From contig NZ_MSCV01000016.1 in NCBI RefSeq assembly GCF_002005105.1, positions 62,001 through 126,000 of the forward strand: a stretch of 64,000 bases of DNA, in the 5' to 3' direction. The position numbers and the translations under genes are program-made. The first letter of the stretch is position 1, and every line of letters starts with the position of its first letter. The notes under the pieces were generated by a model. It did no database searches and was not told the DNA's origin. It worked only from the letters and a program-made list of their open reading frames with translations. This document shows, one piece after another, positions 29,612 to 38,784 of this stretch. The stretch comes from Methylocaldum sp. 14B. GTDB lineage: Bacteria > Pseudomonadota > Gammaproteobacteria > Methylococcales > Methylococcaceae.

Positions 29612-30574
29612 TCAGCCTAAGTCGGTCTCGTTGATGACCAAATTGCGTCCGCTGTCTTTCGCTTTGAGGAGGCAGCGTTCGGCTCGTTGCATCAGATCGG
29701 ATAGGGTGTCGCTGGGATGCATTTCTGCAACGCCTGCGCTGATTTTCACCGGGATGGCTTTGCCGTTGTATCGCAATGGAATCCGGTCCAGCAAGGTACG
29801 GAGACGGTCAAGAGCGAATGTGGCTCCCGAGGCGTTGCCGCCCGGGAAAACGGCGACGAATTCCTCATCGCCGAAGCGAGCGAAAATATCCTGCGTTCGC
29901 AACAGCCCGCGGGCTGCCGTGACCAAATGGGTCAGCGCCTGATCGCCGGCGTCACGACCATGGGCGTCATTGATCTGGCTGAGCCAGTCGATATCGATCA
30001 GGCCGATCGATATCTGATCTTTCTGACGCCGGCTTCGCGTGAATTCGCGAGTCAGGACGATGTCGAGACCGCGCCGGTTCAAAATGCCCGTCAGCGGATC
30101 GATTCGGTTCAAGCTTCGGCTTTCCTTTATTTCATCCTGGACACGTTGGAGCAATTGCTGGGTTTCCCGTAACTCGGCCTGGGAGTCGGCGACTCTTTGC
30201 CTGAGCTGGGAGAGCGTCTTCATGATTTGGCTAAGCGCCTGCTCCACCGAAAAGTCTTGCGTATCGGCGCTCTTCTCGTTGAAAAGCTTCTGAAAGTGGC
30301 CATCGAACGTCCCCAACTCAGCGGCGAGACCGAATGTCGTGTCGGTAAGAATCTGCAAGATCGTGTCGACGGCGGCGGTTACTTCGGCCTCGGGTGTTGA
30401 TTCACCCGGCGATGGCTCCGGCTTTTGTCCGCTCAATTCCCCGGCGATCAGATAATAATGCTCCGCATAATGATCCGGGGTAGGCGGCAAACCCGATTCC
30501 GTCAGGCGTCGTAATGCTTGTCGCGCTACCGCAACGGGTTGAGGAGAGATGGTCTCGGCTGTCATTTTGGGCAC
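29612..30574 (-). CDS. GGDEF-domain protein with degenerate GDEEF signature
   Basis: A 320-residue cytoplasmic protein: N-terminal helical region (about 1-150, including QALRRLTESGLPPTPDHYAEHYYLIAGELSG in two parts), a short coiled coil at 125-165, then a GGDEF domain starting DPLTGILNRRGLDIVL. The active-site loop reads FARFGDEEFV, so the second Gly of GG(D/E)EF is Asp. An RxxD inhibitory-site motif (RTQD) stands five residues before it. Diguanylate cyclase activity is therefore uncertain. The N-terminal region with PDHYAEHYYL resembles those of several proteobacterial GGDEF proteins. Confidence 0.85.
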   Translation of the reverse strand: MPKMTAETISPQPVAVARQALRRLTESGLPPTPDHYAEHYYLIAGELSGQKPEPSPGESTPEAEVTAAVDTILQILTDTTFGLAAELGTFDGHFQKLFNEKSADTQDFSVEQALSQIMKTLSQLRQRVADSQAELRETQQLLQRVQDEIKESRSLNRIDPLTGILNRRGLDIVLTREFTRSRRQKDQISIGLIDIDWLSQINDAHGRDAGDQALTHLVTAARGLLRTQDIFARFGDEEFVAVFPGGNASGATFALDRLRTLLDRIPLRYNGKAIPVKISAGVAEMHPSDTLSDLMQRAERCLLKAKDSGRNLVINETDLG

Positions 30575-30692
30575 TTCATCCGTATGGGCGTGGGTTTATA
30601 GCGAAAAATAGACTAAATAGCTTGGTTAAGTAAGTTTTGAGCGACATGAACCTAGCGCAAAGCTTCTGGCCTCCGGCCGAAAATTCGGAACG

Positions 30693-32024
30693 TCAAACAT
30701 CCGCCATTCTAGCTGCTTCGGGATAGTGGCGGCTCGCGGCGGCGAACATGATCGCAGTGGCGAGCATCAGCAGCGAAAAAAACCAGAAATAATCGGCTCC
30801 GGCCAGTTTCGAAGTACCATCGGGGTTCTGAATGAAAAAGTTGACCGCGCTGGTGAAAAGATTTCCGGCGGCGACGGAGACCATGAAAAAGGACATCACG
30901 AAGGATTTCATGGTTGGCGGAGCCTGAGTGTAGGAGAACTCCAGACAGGTGATCGACACCATGACTTCCGATGCGGTCAGAACGACATAATTGAGCAGCT
31001 GCCAACCGATGGACAGGGAAACGCCGGCATCCAACGCACGCTGAATCCAAGCCGCGAATGCGAATGAAAAAGCCGCCAGCAACATGCCCGCGCCGATTTT
31101 CCTCAGCGCCGTGACAGGCATGCGACGTTCCAGGCTCGGATAAATGCCGTAGTAGAAAAGCGGCGTCAGAATCATGATGAGCAACGGATTGGCTGCCTGG
31201 ATCTGCGAGGGCAGAATCCGGTAGCCCAGAAATGTCTGATCCATCTTCTGGGCCTGTAGCACCCAAGACGAACCGGTCTGATCGAACAGTGCCCAAAACA
31301 TCGCTACGAACGCATAGATGACGCCGAGCCGGGCAAGGATCCGCCAACTCTCATGACTCAATATTCCCTGCAAGAAAGCGACCCCGCCGGCAGGAATGTG
31401 GGCGAAGCGGTAACGGCCCGACCAAAAAATGACCGTAGCAATGAGCATCAGGACTCCCGGCAGCGCGAACGCTGTCGAGGCACCGTAGTGCTCCAGCAAC
31501 CAAGGTGTCACCAGCATCGATGTGAATGCGCCGAAATTGAGGGCGAAATAAAACCAGCTATAAACCCGGCTGAGCAAATGCCGGTTGGTTTTCGCGAATT
31601 GATCGCCGACGTGGGCGGAAACGCAAGGCTTGATGCCGCCCGCGCCCAATGCGATCAAGCTTTGTCCGATCAGGAGCCCGGTGCGGGTGTCGTCCAGTGC
31701 GAGGGCCAAGTGCCCCAAGCAATAAACCAGCGACAGCACGATGATCGTGCGGTATTTTCCGAGCCACCCGTCGGCGAGCAGCGCCCCCAGGATCGGGGTG
31801 AAATAAGTGGCCGAGACGAATAAGTGAAAATAGCCCTTGGCTTCCTCTTCGCTCATAGGATCTGGATAACCCGCAGGGCTCATCAGGTATTGGCTCATGA
31901 ACACCACCAGCACCGCACGCATGCCGTAATAACTGAATCGCTCCGCCGCCTCGTTGCCGATGATGTAAGGGATGCCGGGCGGTAGTCCTTCGATCGGAAG
32001 AGGCTTGGTGCGGTACGGCGTCAT
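30693..32024 (-). CDS. Proton-dependent oligopeptide transporter (POT/PTR2)
   Basis: A 443-residue inner-membrane MFS transporter importing di- and tripeptides. The signature GNEAAERFSYYGMRAVLVVFMSQYL (positions 23-47) contains the ExxERFxYYG proton/peptide motif, and FYFALNFGAFTSMLVTPWLLEHYG is the second POT signature. About twelve membrane helices are visible. Divergent from the 51-aa protein; an FNR-type box lies in the shared 217-bp gap. Confidence 0.9.
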   Translation of the reverse strand: MTPYRTKPLPIEGLPPGIPYIIGNEAAERFSYYGMRAVLVVFMSQYLMSPAGYPDPMSEEEAKGYFHLFVSATYFTPILGALLADGWLGKYRTIIVLSLVYCLGHLALALDDTRTGLLIGQSLIALGAGGIKPCVSAHVGDQFAKTNRHLLSRVYSWFYFALNFGAFTSMLVTPWLLEHYGASTAFALPGVLMLIATVIFWSGRYRFAHIPAGGVAFLQGILSHESWRILARLGVIYAFVAMFWALFDQTGSSWVLQAQKMDQTFLGYRILPSQIQAANPLLIMILTPLFYYGIYPSLERRMPVTALRKIGAGMLLAAFSFAFAAWIQRALDAGVSLSIGWQLLNYVVLTASEVMVSITCLEFSYTQAPPTMKSFVMSFFMVSVAAGNLFTSAVNFFIQNPDGTSKLAGADYFWFFSLLMLATAIMFAAASRHYPEAARMADV

Positions 32025-32128
32025 GGTTGCATCACGGTTTGCAGATCGCCTAGGAATGCCGGCGTACCGGAAAAAGCGACGCCGTGCGGACGTGTACTGT
32101 GACGGGCCTCCGCCAATCTCGGCCTTTT

Positions 32129-32170
32129 TTGATTTAAATCAAGAAACGCAGAATTTCCATTGGTTACTGT
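32129..32170 (+). promoter_or_regulatory. FNR/ANR-type box with a class II promoter layout
   Basis: TTGATTTAAATCAA (32129-32142) is a perfect match to TTGAT-N4-ATCAA. A -10-like TACTGT lies at 32165-32170. A start near 32177 would put the box centre at -41.5, the class II activation position, driving the 51-aa protein gene at 32242. It could also affect the divergent POT gene. Confidence 0.6.
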
Positions 32171-32241
32171 ATACCCGCGCGCCAATTCCGGCGCAGTAAT
32201 AAAAACAATCATTCGCAAAAAACTATTCTGAGGAAGCCGTA

Positions 32242-32397
32242 ATGGAAAAAGAGAAAGACTACTTCTGGTTCTACATTGGCGGTGTCATCATCGCAGTCGC
32301 GATCACTTTGATGATGGTCAAAGGAAGCGAGCACGACAAATACGCCACGGCCGCCAAGGCCATAGCCGAGGATTCCACCAACTCCTCTTACCGATAA
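32242..32397 (+). CDS. 51-aa single-span membrane protein
   Basis: ATG 32242 follows GAGGAAG by 6 bases and the frame closes at TAA 32395. The N-terminus is charged (MEKEKDYFWF), then a hydrophobic span YIGGVIIAVAITLMMV (11-26) and a polar tail KGSEHDKYATAAKAIAEDS. I do not recognise the family. The strong ribosome site, the FNR-type promoter upstream and the terminator downstream make a self-contained unit. Small single-span proteins of this kind often stabilise cytochrome oxidases or transporters, but that is only a suggestion. Confidence 0.7.
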   Translation: MEKEKDYFWFYIGGVIIAVAITLMMVKGSEHDKYATAAKAIAEDSTNSSYR

Positions 32398-32459
32398 AGG
32401 CCGGCACGAGCTGCTTTACCGGTCCCGACCCTATCACCAAGCGTATTAGGCAGCCAAAT

Positions 32460-32511
32460 GCAACGTAGGATGAGCGGTTAACCGTGCCCATTCTACGTTG
32501 CTAGTTTTTGA
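32460..32511 (+). terminator. Rho-independent terminator after the 51-aa gene
   Basis: GCAACGTAG (32460-32468) pairs with CTACGTTGC (32493-32501), enclosing a smaller CGGTTAACCG palindrome, and is followed by TAGTTTTTG. It lies 62 bp after the small gene's stop. Confidence 0.65.
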
Positions 32512-32631
32512 GCAGTCGAAAAACGAGCTGCAAGGGGCCTTGCAACCGCGACCGGTATACGAGACCTCGATGCTCATTTCAAGCGCAACGCTTTTTTAGT
32601 GCTTTTTCCTCCGGATTATCCGTCGGACTGC

Positions 32632-35286
32632 TCAGGACAGACTCTTCATCGCTACCTCGTAGACATCCTTCGAAACATTCTCGATTCCGGCGATCCGCTG
32701 AAGTTGCTGGCGCATCGATTGCTGCCGCTCCGTGTCGTAGCGCCGCCATGGCGTCAAGGCCGTCAGCATTCGGGCGGCCACTTGCGGATTCAAGGCATTC
32801 AAGGCGATGACATGGTCGGCGAGAAACGCGTAGCCCGCGCCGTCGCGGACGTGGAAATTGACCGGGTTGGCCTGGGAAAACGCGCCAATCAGCGAACGAA
32901 CCCGGTTTGGGGTTTTCAAGTCGAAAGCGGGATGCGAAAGCAATTCTTTGACCCGATCCAATGTTCCGGGTAGACGGCAGGTGGCCTGCAGGGTAAACCA
33001 CTTGTCGATCACCAGGTCTTCTTCCCGCCAATGCTCGTAGAACTCGGCCAGACAATCGGTTTTTTCCGGATTGCGGCTGTTCACGATCGTCGATAACGCC
33101 GAGATTTGATCGGTCATCGTGCGCGCATCGCGGAACTGCCGGACGCTGAGGCGATAAGCTTCTTCGGTCTCCAGCTCGCCTAGGTAAGCGAGACAGACGT
33201 TCTTCAGCCGGCGCCGGCCGACGGCCTCGGCGTCGAAGCGGCCGGCCTCGTCGAGATGATGTGTCTGATACAGGCGGCGGAATTCCTGTTCCAAGGTGCG
33301 AGCCAGCGCCCGTTTTACGGTTTGCCGGGCTTGGTGAACGGCATCGGGATCGATCACCTTCATCGATGCGCTGATGTATTCCTCGGACGGCAGGGTCAAT
33401 AGCAACGCCAGATAGGACAAATCGGGCCAGTGATCGGAAATCACCTGCCGATAGGCCTCGGTGAGATGGCTATCGACGGTTTCCGGCGTCTCTCCCTTGG
33501 AGAATTGGCCGACGAGATCGAGGATCACCTGGGTGGCCAACTGTTGTCCGGCGTCCCAGCGGTTGAAAGGATCGGGATCGCGGGAGAAAAGGAAAGCGAG
33601 TTCCTGGTAGCCGCGTTTCAGATGCAGCCGGACCGGTGCGGAAAATCCTCGCAGGGCGGAGACCACGGGTTTTTCCGGCAGACCGACGAAGCGGAAGCGC
33701 TGTTCGGATTCCTTTACGTCCAGCACCCGGGTTTTCTGCCGATGCGGCTCGGATTCGCCCTCGAGCTGCAAGGGCAGCTCCGTGCCGTCCGGCGCCAGCA
33801 GGCCTATTGCCAAAGGAATGTGGAACGGGGTCTTTACCGGTTGGCCCGGCGTGGGCGGGCAGCTTTGCCTCACGGTAAGATTGAGAGCTTGGGTTTCCGC
33901 ATCGTAATCGGCGGCGATACGCACTTCGGGCGTTCCGGCCTGGCTGTACCAGCGGCGGAACTGCGTGAGATCGACGCCGTTGCCGTCCTCCATGCACCTG
34001 ACGAAGTCGTCGCAGGTCACCGCTTGTCCGTCATGGCGCTGGAAATAGAGATCCGTGCCGTTGCGGAAGCCGTCCTTGCCGAGCAGCGTTTGGATCATGC
34101 GGACCACTTCGGCGCCTTTTTCGTAGACGGTCAAGGTATAGAAATTATTGATTTCGATATACGACTCGGGTCGCACGGGATGGGCGAGGGGGCCCGCGTC
34201 CTCCGCGAATTGCCGGGTGCGCAGCATGTTGACCTCGTCGATGCGTTTGACGGCTCGGGAAGTCCGGTCGGCGCTGAACTCCTGGTCGCGGAACACGGTC
34301 AAGCCTTCCTTGAGGCTGAGCTGGAACCAATCCCGGCAGGTGATTCGGTTGCCGGTCCAGTTATGGAAGTACTCATGGCCGATGACGCCCTCGATATGCT
34401 CGTAGTCGGCGTCCGTAGCGGTGTCCGGCCGGGCCAGAACGTACTTGGTGTTGAAGATGTTGAGCCCCTTGTTTTCCATGGCGCCCATGTTGAAATGACC
34501 TACCGCCACGATCATGTACAGGTCCAGGTCGTATTCCCGCCCGTAGTTCTCCTCGTCCCAGCGCATGGCGTTCTTGAGGGATTGCATGGCGTGATCGCAT
34601 TTGTCGAGGTCGTGCTTTTCGACGAAGATCTGCAAGGTGACTTCCTTGCCGGAGCCCGTCACGTAACAGTCTTCGAGGCATTCCAGCCGTCCCGCGACCA
34701 GCGCGAACAGATAGGATGGTTTCTTGAAGGGGTCCTCCCATTTCACCCAATGGCGGCCGTTCTTCAGCTCGCCGGTCGCGATGCGGTTGCCGTTGGACAG
34801 CAGCACCGGATAACGCGATTTGTCCGCGACCAGGGTCGTCGTGTATTTGGCCATCACGTCCGGGCGGTCGGGGAAATACGTGATCTTCCTGAACCCTTGG
34901 GCTTCGCACTGAGTGCAGAGCATGTCCTTGGAGAGATAAAGCCCTTCCAAGGCGGTGTTCGCTTTGGGGTTGATGCGGGTGACGATCTCGAGATCGAACG
35001 GACGGTCGGGAACGCTCGGAAGCACCAGGGTTTCTTCGGTCAGACGATACTCGGGGGCGCTTAAATTGCGGCCGTTCAGCCGGATCGATTCGAGCAAGAG
35101 CTGTTCGCCGTTCAGTTCGAGTTCCCGGTGCTCGCGCGGCGATTCCGGATTCCGCCGCACCCGAAGCTTGGCGGTGACGCGAGTATTTTCCTCGTCCAAT
35201 TCGAAAAAAAGATCGACGGTTTCGATGAGATAGTCCGGCGGCGTGTAGTCTTTGAGGTAGACGGTGTTTGGTGTGTGTTCGCGCAT
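32632..35286 (-). CDS. pepN: Aminopeptidase N
   Basis: An 884-residue M1 metallopeptidase cleaving N-terminal residues from peptides in the cytoplasm. The GAMEN exopeptidase motif (HFNMGAMENKGLNIF) is near residue 267 and the zinc site HEYFHNW near 301-307, with the downstream Glu in SLKEGLTVFRDQEFS. DUF3458-type C-terminal helical domains follow. Length equals that of E. coli PepN. It pairs functionally with the peptide importer at 30693-32024. Confidence 0.96.
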   Translation of the reverse strand: MREHTPNTVYLKDYTPPDYLIETVDLFFELDEENTRVTAKLRVRRNPESPREHRELELNGEQLLLESIRLNGRNLSAPEYRLTEETLVLPSVPDRPFDLEIVTRINPKANTALEGLYLSKDMLCTQCEAQGFRKITYFPDRPDVMAKYTTTLVADKSRYPVLLSNGNRIATGELKNGRHWVKWEDPFKKPSYLFALVAGRLECLEDCYVTGSGKEVTLQIFVEKHDLDKCDHAMQSLKNAMRWDEENYGREYDLDLYMIVAVGHFNMGAMENKGLNIFNTKYVLARPDTATDADYEHIEGVIGHEYFHNWTGNRITCRDWFQLSLKEGLTVFRDQEFSADRTSRAVKRIDEVNMLRTRQFAEDAGPLAHPVRPESYIEINNFYTLTVYEKGAEVVRMIQTLLGKDGFRNGTDLYFQRHDGQAVTCDDFVRCMEDGNGVDLTQFRRWYSQAGTPEVRIAADYDAETQALNLTVRQSCPPTPGQPVKTPFHIPLAIGLLAPDGTELPLQLEGESEPHRQKTRVLDVKESEQRFRFVGLPEKPVVSALRGFSAPVRLHLKRGYQELAFLFSRDPDPFNRWDAGQQLATQVILDLVGQFSKGETPETVDSHLTEAYRQVISDHWPDLSYLALLLTLPSEEYISASMKVIDPDAVHQARQTVKRALARTLEQEFRRLYQTHHLDEAGRFDAEAVGRRRLKNVCLAYLGELETEEAYRLSVRQFRDARTMTDQISALSTIVNSRNPEKTDCLAEFYEHWREEDLVIDKWFTLQATCRLPGTLDRVKELLSHPAFDLKTPNRVRSLIGAFSQANPVNFHVRDGAGYAFLADHVIALNALNPQVAARMLTALTPWRRYDTERQQSMRQQLQRIAGIENVSKDVYEVAMKSLS

Positions 35287-35420
35287 CGTGGTCGAGCCTT
35301 ATGTCGATGATGGTGGAATGATACGGCTTAGACCGGGGAAACGGGAGAGCTGTCGGCTTCCGATTCGCTTTCGATCTTGCTCGATGGCTGAACATGGCCG
35401 AAAGCGGTTACCATGAGCGA

Positions 35421-36401
35421 ATGATACGCCCAATTTACAATGCTTCAGTCCTTGCGGCGGCGCTGCTGCTTCTCGGTTGTGGACAGGACCAATCGAGCCG
35501 CCGCGTGGTCGGCATTCTGGAATGGGATCGAGTGGAGTTGATTGCCGAAGTATCGGAGCCTATCGTCGAAATTCCGGCCGAAGAAGGCGACTGGGTCGAA
35601 TCGGGGCAAGTTCTGGTGCGCCTCGATCCGGCACGGCAACAGGCTCGGCTGAACGAGGCGGCGGCGGCGCGGGATCGGGCTGCCGCCCGGTTACAGGAAC
35701 TGGAAAGGGGACCCCGGATCGAGCGCATCCGGGAGGCAAAGGCCCGGTTCGAAGGCGCCCATCAGGTGTACGAAGTACGCCGTCGCGAATTCGAGCGGGT
35801 GAACGAGTTGCTGCCCCGTAAGCTCGTCAGTCCGGACGAGGTGGACCGGGCAAGACGGGAGTTTAAAGCCGCTCTTGCCGAGCGCGACTCGGCTTCGGCC
35901 GTACTCGAGGAGCTCAAGGCCGGCACCCGTGTGGAAGAAGTGGAGCAGGCGCGCCAGGCGCTGGCCTCCGCCGAGGCGGCCGTGCAAGTCGCCGAAACCA
36001 ATCTGGAACGCCTGACCGTGCGGGCGCCTGTGGCGGGGCGTCTTGACAGCCTGCCGCTCAAGCTCGGAAATCAGCCGCAAGTCGGCGCGGTGCTGGCCGT
36101 GCTGCTCTCCGGTGCTGCGCCCTATGCACGGGTCTACATTCCGGAACCGATCCGTGTATCCGTCATGCCCGGAGACGCCGCCCGGGTTTGGCTGGACGGT
36201 GTCGCCGAGCCGTTTCAAGGCACCGTTCGCATGGTGAGTTCGGATCCCGTCTTTACGCCCTTCTTCGCCCTGACCGAGCGCGACCGGCGGCGTCTAAGCT
36301 ATGTCGCGAAAATCTATCTGAGCGAAACGGTCCGAAACGTGCCGGCCGGGCTTCCGGTCGAGGCTGAACTCTCGGCCGTTGGGCGGTCCGAGCGGCCATG
36401 A
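35421..36401 (+). CDS. HlyD/YbhG-family adaptor lipoprotein of ABC exporter
   Basis: A 326-residue periplasmic adaptor. The lipobox LLLLGCGQ (about residues 14-21) suggests a lipoprotein; barrel-sandwich halves (EISEPIVEIPAEEGDWVESGQVLVRLD region and NLERLTVRAPVAGRLDSLP) flank a long coiled coil (about 65-190) rich in Glu, Arg and Ala. I chose ATG 35421 over an in-frame ATG at 35394 because it begins directly before the signal sequence. The stop overlaps the ATPase start (ATGA). Function: links the ABC exporter to an outer-membrane channel; substrate unknown. Confidence 0.85.
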   Translation: MIRPIYNASVLAAALLLLGCGQDQSSRRVVGILEWDRVELIAEVSEPIVEIPAEEGDWVESGQVLVRLDPARQQARLNEAAAARDRAAARLQELERGPRIERIREAKARFEGAHQVYEVRRREFERVNELLPRKLVSPDEVDRARREFKAALAERDSASAVLEELKAGTRVEEVEQARQALASAEAAVQVAETNLERLTVRAPVAGRLDSLPLKLGNQPQVGAVLAVLLSGAAPYARVYIPEPIRVSVMPGDAARVWLDGVAEPFQGTVRMVSSDPVFTPFFALTERDRRRLSYVAKIYLSETVRNVPAGLPVEAELSAVGRSERP

Positions 36402-37342
36402 GCGGCGACTATGCGATCACGGCGCGCGGGCTGACGCGCCGTTTCGGTACCGTCATCGCCGTCGATCACGTCGATCTCGCCATTTCCCGCGCCACGATCT
36501 ACGGATTTCTCGGACCGAACGGCTCCGGCAAATCGACCACGATCCGCATGCTGTGCGGTCTGCTGACGCCGTCGGAGGGTGAGGCCGAAGTCTTGGGGCA
36601 TCGTATTCCCGGCGAAGCCGAAGCCATCAAGCGAAAAATCGGCTACATGACCCAGCGTTTCTCGCTTTACGAAGATCTCACGGTCCGGGAAAACCTGGAG
36701 TTCATGGCCGATGTCTACAGTCTGCCGCGTAGGTCCGCCCGGCAGCGCATCGGCCAATTGCTCGATAAATACAATCTCGCGGACCGTGAGCGGCAGCGGG
36801 CCGGGACACTCAGCGGAGGCCAAAAGCAACGCCTCGCGCTAGCGGCGGTGACGGTGCACGAGCCGGAACTGCTGTTTTTGGACGAACCGACCAGCGCGGT
36901 CGATCCGCAGAGCCGGCGCGATTTCTGGGAAAGCCTGTTCGAGCTTTGCGACAAGGGGACGACGATTTTGGTGTCCACCCACTACATGGACGAAGCGGAG
37001 CGCTGCCATGGCCTCGCAATCCTGGACCGCGGTCGGGTAGTCGCGGATGGCGCGCCGCAGGAGTTGGAAAGGCGCATCGACGCCAGCGTCGTGGAAATGG
37101 AAACCGGCGATTCGAGGACCGTGCGGCGGCTGCTGACGGATTTGCCCGGCGTGCTCAGCGTGACCCAGCTCGGCATGCGCCTGCGGGTGCTGCTAGACCG
37201 ATCCGTTGCCGATCCGCTGGCGCTAATCCGTACGGGTCTCATCGGGCAGCGGCTTCAATTCGATGCCCGGTTGACCCACCCGAACCTCGAAGACGTCTTC
37301 GTCGCCGCCACCCAGGGCCGCTATCTCAAAGCGCAAGCGTGA
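36398..37342 (+). CDS. ABC transporter ATP-binding protein (YbhF-like)
   Basis: A 314-residue ATPase with Walker A GPNGSGKST at 39-47, Q-loop MTQRFSLYEDLTV, signature LSGGQKQRL, Walker B LLFLDEPTSAVDP, and an H-loop STHYMDEAERC. A C-terminal extension (about 220-310) is typical of ABC-2 exporters. Single nucleotide-binding domain, whereas E. coli YbhF has two. Overlaps its neighbours by 4 bp on both sides. Confidence 0.92.
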   Translation: MSGDYAITARGLTRRFGTVIAVDHVDLAISRATIYGFLGPNGSGKSTTIRMLCGLLTPSEGEAEVLGHRIPGEAEAIKRKIGYMTQRFSLYEDLTVRENLEFMADVYSLPRRSARQRIGQLLDKYNLADRERQRAGTLSGGQKQRLALAAVTVHEPELLFLDEPTSAVDPQSRRDFWESLFELCDKGTTILVSTHYMDEAERCHGLAILDRGRVVADGAPQELERRIDASVVEMETGDSRTVRRLLTDLPGVLSVTQLGMRLRVLLDRSVADPLALIRTGLIGQRLQFDARLTHPNLEDVFVAATQGRYLKAQA

Positions 37343-38439
37343 AAGGTCTGCTGCGACTTTTTGCCATCCTGCGGAAGGAGGTCCGCCAGCTCAGGCGCGA
37401 CCGGCTGACGTTCGGCATGATCGTCGGCATTCCGCTGTTGCAGATCACGCTGTTCGGTTTCGCCATCAATACCGATGTGCGCCATTTGAGCGCCGGCGTG
37501 GCCGATCACGCCAACACGCAGTTTTCCCGCATTCTGGCCGCCGACGCGCAAGCATCTCAAGTCGTCGACATTACCCGGCGGGTAGAAACGCCGGAACAAT
37601 TGGAAACCCTGCTTCGGCGAGGTGAAATCTCGGTCGGGATTTTCATTCCTTCGGATTTCGGGCAGCGTCTGGCAAGGCGTGACAGACCGGCCGCCCAGCT
37701 CATGATAGACGGGTCCGACCCTCTGATCCTGGCTGCCGCGCGTCAGCTTACCGGAATGAGCTTGCGCTACGATACGGCGCCCAGGCAGACCACCGATGTG
37801 CCTTTGTTCGAGATCCGCAATTATTACAACCCGGAACGGCGCTCGGCCGTCAATATCGTGCCCGGCTTGATGGGAGTCATTCTGACGATGACCATGGTGC
37901 TGTTCACCGCGGTGGCCATCGTGCGGGAGCGTGAGCGCGGCAATCTCGAACTGCTCATCAATACGCCGGTAAGAAATCTTGAGCTCATGGTGGGGAAGAT
38001 CATTCCCTACGTCATCATCGGATTGATCCAAGTGAGCCTGATACTTTTGCTCGGAGTTCTGCTGTTCCACGTGCCGATTCAAGGCCGGATGATCGATATT
38101 TATCTGGCCGCATTGGTGTTTATCGCGGCCAACTTAACGATGGGATTGGTGATTTCGACACTGGCCCGGACGCAGTTTCAGGCGATGCAGACCACTTTTT
38201 TCTTTTTCTTGCCCTCGATACTTATTTCGGGCTTCATGTTTCCCTTCGACGGCATGCCCAGGGCGGCACAATATATTGCCGAATTGCTTCCGCTGACCCA
38301 TTTCGTCCGGCTGATCCGGGGTATCATGCTGCGCGGCGCGGAATTGTCGGAACTGCTGTCCGAAATGTGGGCTTTGATGGCGTTCATGCTCATCACCCTG
38401 GGCGTCGCCATGCTGCGATTCAAGAAGCGGCTGGATTGA
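37339..38439 (+). CDS. ABC-2 type exporter permease (YbhS/YbhR-like)
   Basis: A 366-residue permease. GTG 37339 overlaps the ATPase stop (GTGA). An N-terminal helix (FGMIVGIPLLQITLFGFAIN), a large periplasmic domain (about 45-170) and five more helices with the conserved RERERGNLELLINTPVRNLELMVGKI and FPFDGMPRAAQYIAELLPLTHFVRLIRG follow. Only one permease gene is present, so it probably works as a homodimer. The next 345 bp (38440-38784) hold no gene I can support. Confidence 0.9.
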   Translation: MKGLLRLFAILRKEVRQLRRDRLTFGMIVGIPLLQITLFGFAINTDVRHLSAGVADHANTQFSRILAADAQASQVVDITRRVETPEQLETLLRRGEISVGIFIPSDFGQRLARRDRPAAQLMIDGSDPLILAAARQLTGMSLRYDTAPRQTTDVPLFEIRNYYNPERRSAVNIVPGLMGVILTMTMVLFTAVAIVRERERGNLELLINTPVRNLELMVGKIIPYVIIGLIQVSLILLLGVLLFHVPIQGRMIDIYLAALVFIAANLTMGLVISTLARTQFQAMQTTFFFFLPSILISGFMFPFDGMPRAAQYIAELLPLTHFVRLIRGIMLRGAELSELLSEMWALMAFMLITLGVAMLRFKKRLD

Positions 38440-38784
38440 TCGCGCGAACGTCGCGAAGGTAGAGTATCCTCTCGGGATACGCCGTTGTGGTGCACTCTTT
38501 GCTGGATTTTTCGAGACCCCAAGGTGTCTTATTGGAATCCGTTCGAGAATTTCCACCGTCCGGAGTTGCCACCGATCGATGTTCGCTCTGCCCTCGCTCT
38601 TTCAGACCGGATTGCATTGACACAGTGCTGCGAGGGAGTCGCCATGCGGAAATCGTCGGCGAGCGGTAACACGTGTACCCCTCTGGCGAGGGCGGCTTCG
38701 AGAATGGTGGACCAGCCTTCTGTTCGCTCGAGATTTTGCGGTGACCGGTGCAGGCGTGCTTAAAGTCCAATTCGGATATCGGGT

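Noticed and set aside
38440-38784. Possible gene remnant on the minus strand (with GWSTILEAALARGVHVLPL)
   Set aside because: It has no start codon or ribosome site at a sensible place, and I could not link it to a family.
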